Shown here: one piece after another, positions 38,301 through 50,300 of the stretch
How the letters are laid out: each line of letters starts with the position of its first letter
Position numbering within the stretch: the stretch's first letter is position 1
Origin: Cyanoderma ruficeps
Lineage: Eukaryota > Chordata > Aves > Passeriformes > Timaliidae
Reading direction: 5' to 3'
Length of the DNA stretch: 64,000 nt
Assembly (NCBI GenBank): GCA_008694505.1
Contig: VZDJ01000056.1
Span: 6,265,205-6,329,204 of the forward strand
Translations under genes and position numbers: made by a program
Notes under the pieces: model-generated
What the model saw: the letters and a program-made list of their open reading frames with translations, nothing else
Told to the model about the DNA's origin: nothing
The model's database searches: none

Positions 38301-41300
38301 TCAAAGTTTTAACTCGCTGCAGCCACCAGTGCCTTGCACGCTTCACTTGCTTCTTTGGGAAGGAAGGTGTGAGCACTGAAATGATTTACTTTGCTGCACA
38401 CATTAGAATCAGAGTCTGGCAGAACCTGCATGATATCCTTCTTTAAAACTGGTTGTTCAGCCCCATGGTAGCATGAGCAGCTAATGAATAATTTTACTGA
38501 TGGGAAATATGTCTGACTGGGACAACTGGTCTGGGTTTGTTGCTGTTTTTTAAGTCAAGAGCTAACAGCTTTGTGAAAAAGCAGATGCCAGAACACTCTG
38601 GGAGGAATAAGTAACTTGTATTTTAACAGAAAAAAACCCCTCACTAACCCAGAAACTGGAAAACATTAAAAGCAACAAAAGTTATTCAATGTGAACAGCT
38701 TTTCTGTGAAAATTAGGCCATGTATTTATGTGCCTAAATATGGATTTAGGAGCGTAACCTTGGAAACCCCTTTTTTTGAAAATCACGGCCAATTTAGTAT
38801 GACAGAGATTAAATTTAGCACGAAGGGCAGGTACTGTTATTGCTGCCTATCTGCTGAACCCAAGCAAACAGAGGGCTGCTTTGGTGTGCAAATCAATTAA
38901 CACAGTTATGCTGCTGAATTTGGATGAAAGGGCAGCGCCCAGCCCCAGCCACCCTCCTCCAGGTCCCCCCAGCCAGGAGCCCTGTGGGGCTGTGTGGTAC
39001 CTGTCCCCAAGGCCCCACTTGCCACGAGGCACACTCCTGCTGCTGGCACATCTGCACCGACTCTGGCTTCGTCTTGGGGTCACAAAACCTGTCGTTCAAT
39101 CGATCTTCTCCAAACTGGCACCATGTCTGGCGGTGCTTGTGCCCTTTTCCACAGGTGACCAAGCACTGTGAAGAGAAAAGTGCAAGCTCAGGTGGTGCCA
39201 GGGATGTACTGCCAGCTCAGCACCTGCCCTGGCACTGGAAAATACATCTGGAGACCTACTGCAACCACTGCCTAAAAAACAGTTGCTGAAGCGCAGCTGT
39301 TTAGCTAACATCAACATGTCCTGGAAAACAGGGGAGTGTCTTGTCAACAAGAAGATTGCCCTCAGGAGCTGGCCTAGAGCAGGGGCTGGAGCACAGAGCA
39401 TGGCTGGGCTAGAATCCTTCAGCATGGGCAAAGTGAGAACACAAAGGCTCTTGACTTCCAGCAGCTGTGAGACACAGGGCAAAGACACAGCACTGCCCCG
39501 TGGGGTTTTCGTTGTGCACAACAGGATGCTGCTAAAAAAACTTGTTCTTTCTGAGTGTGCATTTTCCTCTTGGCTTCTGTAGGTTGTGAGTGCCTCCTCC
39601 ACTGCCCTGGCATGGCTTGGACAGCCACCAGCTCAAATCAGAAGACATGTTTGGTAGAGAACAGTCCCTGTTCCCATTTAATTGCTTTCATTATGCCCTA
39701 AAAGAACATGACTCACAGAAAAAAGAGAAATTTGGCCACAATGATGATGAGCACCCTTTGACGACTGTTCTCCAGCACCCCTAGTCCTGCTGCAGAGACA
39801 AACCTATCAAGATAGTTTTGTTGCATTGCAAAAAACACCAGCAGCAGTGGAAGAAGTAATAAACAGCAGAGAGAAGCTGAGCAAAACATCAGCAGGGTGC
39901 AATCCTGCCCTCCAGTGACAGCCAGAGCTGCCAGGGCTCTTGAGGACAATCTCAAGGGAAAATGAGGGCAAAAGGTATTTTTCTTCCCAAATATACAGCA
40001 GAACTACAGAAAAGCTGGGGAGAAATTATTGCAGGATTGGAGAGACATTAACCCCCTATGGCTTTGCAGGGAGGAAAGCGGACACTTGACCAGTGTAAAC
40101 AAGGCCAATGACTTTGCTGCCTATCTGATGCCTCCCTGTGCACCTTCTGCAGGAGGCCCAAACAAATCATGACAGATGAGCAGGGGTGGAGACACCTCTT
40201 TGCAGACACCAGCCCCTCAGGGTGGAGGACCAGCAGGGCGAGCCCACCCTGGTGACCAGCACCTACCTCGGACCAGTCGCCGGTTTTCCACTGTGGGCAC
40301 GAGAAGTCACTGCATCGCTGCACCGTCAGCCTCTCCTGCTGGCTGCACTTGCTGTCGTCCAGGATGTCGTTGTAGGTGTTCACACACATGGCTCGCCTCC
40401 TCCGCGTGCCCCCGCCGCAGCTCTTGGAGCACTGCGAGGGACACACACCCCGTCAGTATTTCCTGCCACTCTACTGCTACTGTCTCCTCCTTCTCTGCAG
40501 TCACTGTGGAGTGACTGCAGGAAACCTCCGGAACAACAATTTATACTTTAAGTAACAGGTTTTTACTTTATGTATTCCTTTAAAAAAAAGCTAATCCTGC
40601 TAAGCTTAATAAAATGTCGTGGCAATGTGTTTCACAAATTCATTTCAGGTTATAAACCCATTATTACTTTTAAAAGTGTTGCCTTTCAGTTCTCTTAAAT
40701 GGCTGCTGCTCGTTCTCATTTTAGGAGAGATTAACTCTCTCTGACCAGACAGCCCCCCTTCACTGTGCCTTCCCTGGAAATCCCCAGGCTCATCAATCTC
40801 TTAGTGCCTGCACTCAGGAATTTTCTTCTTCGTGCAAAAGCCAAGATGTGTAACGGAAAAAAATTTCAGAAGTCTTCTGATGATGGCAACATGACCTCCC
40901 CAGCCTCTGGCAGCGGTGACAGCTTTGATGGCAGAAGACAGCTAACAGAGCTTCATGTAACGAAGACAGATACTTAAAGTATAGATTAATTGCAGTGGAA
41001 AGAAAGGACTACCAGGCTGATTCAGACTAGAGTGTCCTCCAGAGGAAGCAATGAAAGCAGAACCACTGTGGCCATATTTCACATATATTCTGTTAATAAC
41101 CTAAACAACGTACTCCTGTGCAAGGAGCAGCATTCTCTGTGCCACGGAGCATCCCTCACCTCAGTCCAGGCCGAGTACCGCCATCCTCCCACGTTACAGT
41201 CTCCAGTGCACTTCTCCCTGGTGTTGGGCTTGGCCTGGCTGTTGCAGAAGCGGTCGTCCACCTTCTCAATCTTGCCCTCGGGCCGGCTGTACTTGGAGCA

Positions 41301-44300
41301 GTAGATCTCCAGGGTGCGGTAGCCCAGCCCGCACTGCGCCGTGCACTCGCTCTTCCTCGCAATGTGCCACCTGTGCCGAGGACAGCAAACGTCAGCCCCG
41401 GGCTCTGCAGGGAACGTGCTCAAGGGTGTTTGACAGAAATAAGGAATATATGCTCTTGAACAGAAAGTTTTGGCTCTGTGTCACACTTCCCAGTGCTTTG
41501 GGACTTAAAATTACCCTGGCATTGCTGCTTGAAGCGAAGGAACTGTCAGCATGTCTCTCTTAAGCAAAAGAAAGACAGCAAAGCCACATTGTAACCCTGT
41601 GAGACCAGCCAAGGTGGCAAGAGGAGTTCATGGCCAATCAAGGAACAGTTCACTGCAAGCTTCTGAAAGCTTTCCACCCCATATTCCTCTGTACCTGTCA
41701 CCTCAGCCACTAAAAACTAAAAGAGGGAAAATACAGCATCAGAAAATGATCTGCATGGGCTTGAGAGGTGTTCCACATTGCAGGAAACCCACAAAAGCAG
41801 TTTCAGCTCTTTAATGGACAAACAAATGACTTGCTACAAGACACTCAAGCCCCAGCTGTGGCAGCAGGAATTAGAAGTGTTCTCTCTTGACAGACAGATT
41901 TCCACCCTGCTGCCTCCTTTGTGAGATGGACAAAAAGGATGGTGCTGGAGGCCCCCAAGGACCCACCTGGGGATACAGCCCTGCTTCCCATCAGCCCAGC
42001 TCTGGAAAGAGATGCTGGACATGAGGCCCAATCCAGGGAGGCTCTGAAGACCCTGAAGCCAACAGGAGCCCACTGCCCTCACACCTCACGGGGGTGGTTT
42101 CTGAGGGAGGAGACAGTGACATCCTCTGAGGGCCCTGGAGACCCTTGGGCTGCTGCCTGTGCCTTTACAGGGAGCTCAGAGCCCAGCTCCAAAGCCAAGA
42201 GAGCAAACTCTGGCACAGCCCAGAGAAGAATAAGATGAAGGGGATTTGGAATCAATAGCTCCTGACTGGTGGGAGCCTCACATCCCTGCATACTTTTCAG
42301 ACTCCTGCGTTTGCCCTTCTCAAGTTTCCAACCTGTTGCAATGGCAACAGCTGTTACCGCGACAACCCGGCCCCGCTCAGCCCCGCTCCAACAGGGCTGG
42401 AGAAACCCCTCGGGAAACTCGGCCATGTGAATTGCATCACCAGCGGCCGCTTAATGACACCATATTTAAGCCCCAAAAACGAAAAAAGATTGCTTTTTAA
42501 AGGAAAATGGGTTGTGATGATTTAGGTTGTGCTCCACCAATTCCAGCTTGCCTGGAATTGTCTGGGGACAGCCCCAAACCCAGTCTACACTTAAGTCTAT
42601 TCTTTGCTTTAAATAAACAATGATAAATTGAAGTCTTAGCTATGTTTTTGCTTTAAGTGTATGTTTTCCCATCTTTTCAGGCTGTATTTAGAATGGTGCT
42701 GAGCATTTCTTATCCAGCCAGATGCAAATTTCAGGCCCTGTATTGCACAGGGAGATTATTCAACATTAGAGATTTTTTGTTATAGTTAGCCCTAAGCGAA
42801 TCCAGCAAGAGAAACGTAAAGACATTGAAAAGTGCCTTTCTAAACACCACCGGTGGATAACAACCCCTCATGATTGACAAAGAGGCCAACTACCAATCCT
42901 TTTCATTTTCAAAATCTAATACAGGCTGGTGAGAAATGAAATTATGGTGAGAAGAGAAAGGAAGGAGGAGTAAACAACAAGTACACAATGTTATTTATAT
43001 ACATGGCTGAGCACAGTGCACCTTAATTCACATTCTGTGTTACAAGGCTCAGTGGTGGGGTCAGGCTGGGGAATTCGATCGCATCGCTGGTCTGACACGG
43101 TGAGCTGGTCTGACTCTCTCTTACACACAGGCTTCCTTTTCCGTTCTCCTGCACAGAGAAAACCAGCACTTGGTTTGAGTCATGCAGCAAAGTGATCAAT
43201 TCAGTTATTTCTCTTACACCTTTCATAGCAGTATTTAAGAGATGTTTAGGTGTGCCTTTTCTGCCTCTGTCAGAAACAGGGAGGGGGATTAAGACTAAGC
43301 TGAGCAGAAGGGGTTTATTGCAGATGGGATAGAGACAGGGAGAGAGCTGCAGTACCGCCACGAGGATGGGCCCTGAGTGAGTATTTATTTAGGAGGGTGG
43401 GCACTGGCAGTGATTGGATGTCAGACCCAAAACCAGACACCGATGCATTTTGCAGCGTTAGGAAATGCCTCATGACCTTTTCTGTGTTCAGCTTCTTCAC
43501 CTGCAGACCAGGTTGTGAGGCTCACCTGGCTGGGAGGGGCTGTAAGGTGCCCTGCACCGAAACCCAGAAACACCCTGTAGGATGTTACCCTCCACTGCAG
43601 ACCAGGGAAACAATCGTACCCACAGGGTGAGAATCTCAAAGAAATCAAACAGAGAGGGATCTGACAGCAATGCCCAGACCTCAAATGAATCCAGGACAAA
43701 ACTAAGCCTTCCCAGGCACCCACCTTGGCAGAGCTTACTGCAGGGCTGCCACGGGCCATGCTCATTCCAATAAAACTGCTGAGGTTTGTCCTCAATAGGG
43801 ATATTGAATGTGTAACGAACATCAGGATTGTACAAATTGCCCACTGATAAAACCTGAGAGGAAGAAAAATGAAGCAGAGTAAACCAACAGGCATCACTGC
43901 CCGCTGTTTTCAGTCCAACAGTGCTGGGTAGACTCGTCCATACACACAACATATACTTCACCTGAAGTGTTATTTCTTGCTCAATCCGATCTGTAGAATT
44001 AATCCTTTCAACAGTATTATCGGAGCCGCTGTATTCGATCACAGCATTCCCAACTTTGATTTCCCTTTTAAACATACTGACGACAAAGTCTCCATTTAAT
44101 ATAAAGTCTCCTTGACTGTTAGATAAGGCTGCATAGGTGCAAAAAACAAGAACTAAAGAGGCAGAATTAACTCATACGTACATAACAACGTGAGTCATGT
44201 GCTCTCAGTGCTCCTTTCCCTTGGGGTGAGGGGAAAAGCCCACTGGCACTCTCAAACAGAAAGGATGTAAATAAAGTGAGCAGCAGAGCTCTTGCAGACA

Positions 44301-47300
44301 TTGTGCCTTCTCCTTTTTCCACTGGAAAGCCTCCTAAAAATGAAGGCTGAATTCCTGAAGTTGTTGCTAAAAGTTCATCCAAAACCCAATGCAGAGATAT
44401 CCAAAAGGCATTCTGGGCTGGCTGCTGCAAGGAGCATACATAGGCTGCATCCCCACATATACCACAGAAATAATCCTGCCCAAACCTTTTCATTAGCTGT
44501 GCGGAAAGGGTGGCTTCCCTGGTGTTTCCAGTTGTGCTCTTAGGGTAAATGTATGCAGCCTAATTACCTAAACATAATTTTCTAGTATATAAATACAGGG
44601 AGTTTGGTCAGTATCTCCCCCTTTGTCTCCCTCTCCCTCCTCCCCCCATACTTTTTATTATTCCAAATCTTAAGGTATGTGAGAGCACTGGAGGCTTAAA
44701 GCCTAAATGCTTTATAAAAGGAACAGTTTCCTGAAAACAGCAGTCTGCTGCACAACTTCACACTAATGCGATTATGTAGCTAATTTCCTAAGTTAGTTTC
44801 CCCACCATTTCACCCATCACAGCTACGTTACTAAAAAGCCCCTGTACTGAAAAATCTAAACACCAAAACACCAAAGGGGAGGTTTTTCCAACAAATGAGG
44901 AGAGATAATGAAGCAAAACACTGCTCAGTAGCAAACAGACATAGATGGAGAAAACCACACAAAGCAGAGGCTACACTCAACCAGGTTTCATACTTTGGAG
45001 GTTTTAATGTTATTAGGCAGTAGTAAAACTCATTAAAGGATTCCTTCTCTTTTACTATATCTCCTATAACAGTAGGTACATCTTGGACTTGATGACAACA
45101 TCAAATTCCTCCTAAATTGTTAAACAACTGCAAGGTTCACAGTAACCCAGGGCTCAAGATTTCACACTCAGTGAGCTGCAAAGTAAGTGGACACATGCAC
45201 ACTTCTCATTTGCTTCCAGTCAGGCCTAATGTGAAGAGATGCTTTCCCAGCAATATTAAAGCAACATTAAAGAAGATTTGACTTCATTGTTTCCCAAGAA
45301 GATTAAAGGCCCTCCAAGAAGAGCTGAGAAGTTTGGGGCTCCTTCTGGGGTGAACCAGTTTGAATAGGCACAACACAGGGAGGATTGTTTTTTCCAGGAA
45401 AGAGGAAAAATAAAACTTGCCTTCCAAGACAGAAAACTCTGAGACCTCAGTAACGTTTTTTTGGTGCTGATGTGCATTCATGCTGCACCACCTCAACTTT
45501 TTGTCTCAGTGAAGGGTCCAGACACATGGGTGGCATCACAGAGCAACAGCCAAGGCTGTCAGCATTGCCTCCCTGTGCATGGTAGTCTCTGGTACTTGTA
45601 CTCAAATTAGTACTTTTACCTTTGATGGGCTAGGGACCACCAGCCAGCTCTCCTTTTTAACATACCTAGTTACAGCAATTTGGTGAGATAGAACAAGATG
45701 AAGTGTCCTGTTCAAAGATACAAGTACAGGACCCTGTGCTACTGGAACACACAGCTGGTGGTGCAAGACACAGAGTGTGCAAAAGAGGAGGATCAGAGAC
45801 TCTGAGAGACCCCAAACAGGACTTAATGGCAAAATCAGCCTTCAACTGGCAAGTGTAACAGTCATGATGTTTGTTCGTATTACCTCTGCTATTGAACCTA
45901 AACAGAACTATCTAGGAGTGAGTTAGTGATCATGGTGGAAAAGACACTCATGGCCATGCTAACAGCATATATGTGCATGTAGCAGAGTGGTCAATACAGC
46001 ACCACAAGCATTTTCATCTGCCTCTAAAGACACAGTCACAGGTTAGAGAAAACAGTGACCATGGAAGTCCAACAGCAAAGGCCAAGTTATTGCTAGGTTT
46101 AAATCAAACCAACATCTTTGGTGCAGGGTATTTTTTACAGTTACATGTCACTATCAGGCAGGGACAAGAAGGCCTCACACTATGTGAAATCAGAATTATT
46201 ATTCTCAGAAGAATAGAAAATAATTTCTCTTTGTATGTGTTTGCACAAACATCTTTCAGGACATGACACCAGCGATAGCATGCTGACAGCAGAGATAAAG
46301 TTGCAGTGAGGAGACTCCAGCAGAGCTCAGAATCCTGTTTGATTCCCAGCCTTTTTCCCTCAGCTCCCACCCAGGCATGACAGGCCTAGACACACCCTAA
46401 GGGAATATTTTTTATAACTGGTGAACCTCCCAAACTTTGCATCTAGGATGGCACGAACAAAAAAAAAAAAAAAAANAAAAAAAAAAAAAAAAAGAAGATA
46501 AGGCTGAATGTTTGGCAGACATAGAAAAATCCTCACCAAGAAAACATCTCCCTTAAACTAATTCCTCAGCCTCCCTAGTGGAGAGCTGCCAGTAGATACA
46601 TCACCACAACCAGACAACCCAGCAGATTTCTGGAGTGAAATGAGGAGTACAACTCACCCAGGTAGTTGTCATCCTCTGGTTTCCCTGAGTAACTGTGCTG
46701 ACGCACATCAATGTTAGTGGCACCAGCTGGGATGCGAACCACGATGTTATAACCTAGGAAAGATTCAACAGAAAGTCAAGGCTATTACACAGGCATTTGA
46801 TTTGTTTTCTACAGGGGAAGGGAAATGAGCTAAGTTACCTCACATTACACAAGCTGATACTTTTCATTTAGGGATAGCATAAATAGTTATAAAATGGAAT
46901 ATACTATAGCTAGAAGGATTTTGTGTTTTACATCAGTGTTTTTGTAGATTAAGTGTCGTAATGGCTTTTATAGACACACATTTTTCACGATAAAGTTTTT
47001 AGCAACAGATTCTTACCATAATGCACCGTGTTAAATGTGCCTGCAACAGTTTTGCATGAAGAATTATCCCCACCACAAACACCACATTTATCTCTCCTTG
47101 CTTTTGAATTCAGCACATGATCACATCCAGCTTGCTTTAAGAGAAAAATTAAAAAAAATAGATTGAGCAAATACAGACTAGAACAGCATTGACAAATCTC
47201 CTAATTAAGGCACACAAAAGCTGTGCATGCAAAAGGCTGCTGTGAGATAAACTGGTTTGCCTTCCCACATTTTTCCACTGATTTACAGCATGGCCATCCC

Positions 47301-50300
47301 ACAAGGTTTTACAACAAAAGGCTTTTTTACAAAGCAAGAATCAGAACAATTGTCTGCACCAGGTAATGCATAAAGGTTCCCATAAAGAAAGGTACAAAGA
47401 ACAACTGTGAATGGAAATGTAGGGCTCTGGGGTCTGATCAGGAATAACTGGGGCAAAGAACAGAATGAAGCAACACTGGGATTTAGCCCTCAGTAACTTA
47501 GGGCAGATGTGCAAACATCTTCCACTTGAGTGTGTCCCAAGAAGAACTGGTGAATGGTCTAGAGTAAGATGAGGAGTGGCTGAGGGGGCTGGGGAGCTCA
47601 GACTGGAGAAAAAGAGGCTCAGGAAAGACTTTCTCACTCTCTAAAACTACCTGAAAGGAAGTTAGGGCCAGGTGGGGGTCAGGCTCTTTTCACAGGTAAC
47701 AAGCAACAGGACAAGAGAAAACAGCCTCATGTTCAACAGGGGAGGTTTAGATTCGATATTAGGAAATAATTCTTCCCCAAAAAAGTTGTGAAAGCCTGTT
47801 CCACACAGGAACAGGCTGTTCAGGGCCACGGTGGAAGTCACCCTCCCTGGTGGTATTAGAAGACATCTAGATACGGCACTCAGGGACATGGTTTAGTGGT
47901 GGACTTGGCAGTGCTGGGTTAATGCCTGGACTTGACCTCAAAGGTCTTTTCCAACCTAAATGATCCTGTTATTCCACGTGTGGCTCTTCGGCATATGTGG
48001 ATGTTGGCACAAGTTTCAGACCATTTGGGGCTTACAGAGTCTGCAGGCATCCTCTCAGTGAAGAGGACACGCTGACAACCGGCTGGAGCACGGTTCAGAA
48101 GCGCCAGCCTGCCCTACAGAACCCTGGTGCAGAGGAGGGACAGTGATTACCCGGCAGAGGCCCTGCACGCAGATGTCGTTGGTGTCGGGGCCGCAGGGCG
48201 TCCCGTCGATGACCCGGTCCCGCAGCTGGTAGTAGGCCGTGTTCCCCGCCACCCGGCAGAACAGCTTGCACCGATCCTTCATCAGGACTGCGGGGGAGGG
48301 AGGGACACCAGGAGCACGTTATCTGAACACCCTCACCCTCCCCCCAGGCAGCAATCCAGGAGGCAGGATCTGCATCCCCCCAGGCACTTACTGCCGCTGT
48401 ATTTGGGAACCCAGCGCACGTTGGTGGGCAGCCCGTTGATGTTGAAGTGCTTCCCGTCAAAGTCGGCGCACTGCTCATCCCGGAAATCCTTCTTCAGCTT
48501 TGAGCACGGCTCCGTGTTGCAGGATTTAAACTTCATGCGACGACCCACGCAGTATTTCCCACCGTTTTTGGGTCTGCAGAGACAACACCAGGCTGAAAAT
48601 GAGGTGGAATTGCAATTCTGCAACCTGCTCAGTACAGTGAGGATTTGCAACAGCATTTTGTGGGCTCTGTCTTTGTGCGGACCTCTTTAATACCCCAGGT
48701 TGACAAGCAGGAAATGCTATGCTGGTGTCTAAAAAAACCACCTACCTATGCAATAAAAAGGGATGAGAAAGAGAATATTTGCTTTCTGATGGATGCCATG
48801 GTAGTGAGAGAAATCAGAAAGGAAGAACAACATCTTCCCCATCTGAGGATTTATTTTCACACTGAGAGATCCCATTCAGGCCCATGTCTCCTTACAACTC
48901 CACCATCCTATGGATTTTGTGGCTGACAATTTGCCTTTGATCTAGTGGGCTGCAAATAAGTAAACATTACAGGAGAAAAGGCTTCCTTCCCTGCAGAGGC
49001 TGAAAGGTCAGGCAGCACTTAGTCCTTCAGGATTTCTAGCCCTAAGTGTTAGAAATGGTAATGCTGAGCACTTTGAAACAACTTTACCTCCATATATTCC
49101 AGAAAGCACCAAAGATGGCCAATAAACAACTTACCCCCGTTTTATAGCAGGATGACACTGGTATAAACTGGGAACAGAGATCCCATCCAAGCCACATAAA
49201 ACCCAGTGGATAAACCTGGGAGAAGCTATCATTTTAGATTTCCTGACTCAGAGATTCAGGCCTGTAGTCATAAAACTATTTTTCTGATATGGACATGAAG
49301 CCTTTGCCAGAGAACATCACTCTGGGTACTGGAAGAGCCTCTCCCATTCCATCTGCTGCCAGCAGTGGTGCAAGAATGAGCTGCACATGAGAATAACCAC
49401 CATCTTCTACCTACTCCCTGAAAAATGAGTGCCTGCACTAGCAAGAAGTGCAGTCAGAAGAGAAACTTGCCAGGCTCCAACATCCTGGCACCCACAGCTC
49501 CTGCCTTCCAGGGCTGTTCTTCAGGATCAGCTCTGCCTTGCCTGGGGACCAGGCACCCATCAGTGCCCCAGGAATTCTGGCAGAATGCTCCTTCCCTTGG
49601 GGCTCAGCTGGGAAGGAACACACACAAGGTTTGCACACTTCAAGATGCAGATGAATGAGTGATAAATGGGAAGCACCCCTGCCCTCAGAACAGAGATGCT
49701 CACCATGAGATCTCCATGTTGCTTGCGGCCAGCATCTCTAACAAAAGGGACTGCACCCTCCTGCACATGCACAATGGTCTCTACACACAGTGAGTCAACA
49801 AGTTCCTGCAGCTGAACAGAATTTTTTAGCATGTCTGCACCTCCAGCACCCAGGAAGCCCAGCAGTGCCTTTTCTCCCACAAAAACTAATTCTCCACTCT
49901 TACGCTTGAAAAGTCATTGTGACTCAAGTAGCAGAATTCCTGTGAAACAAATGAGAGACAGAAGCACAGAACAGCTTGCCCTTGCCAGAAGATTGCCTGC
50001 AAAACCAGGAAAGGCAGGCAGACTTCTCACCAGTCCATCAGCACCACACTAGGGATGCTCACAGGTTTGGCAGAAGGAGTTGCCTCCTTGAGCAGCTGCA
50101 GGCGAGATGTTGAGCACCACCAGTTACACACATGGGATTTTTCCTGCCAGCACCCTCCAGCCACTGAGATCCTCACTGCTGTGGTACAGACCCCTCTAGT
50201 CCTATCCTAAATGCCAGGTATGATTTGTCCTCAGGCACAGCCCTGAGCAACAGCTACAAACACCAGCTCTACCTGCTCTGAGGGCAGTTCTCACATGCCA

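Noticed and set aside
39096..39602. 168-codon minus-strand frame
   Set aside because: It begins in intron sequence and passes the TSR5 exon acceptor in a wrong frame; no recognisable protein features.
48127..48690. 187-codon plus-strand open frame
   Set aside because: Antisense shadow of window exons 9 and 10; it crosses a real intron of the opposite strand and shows no protein features.
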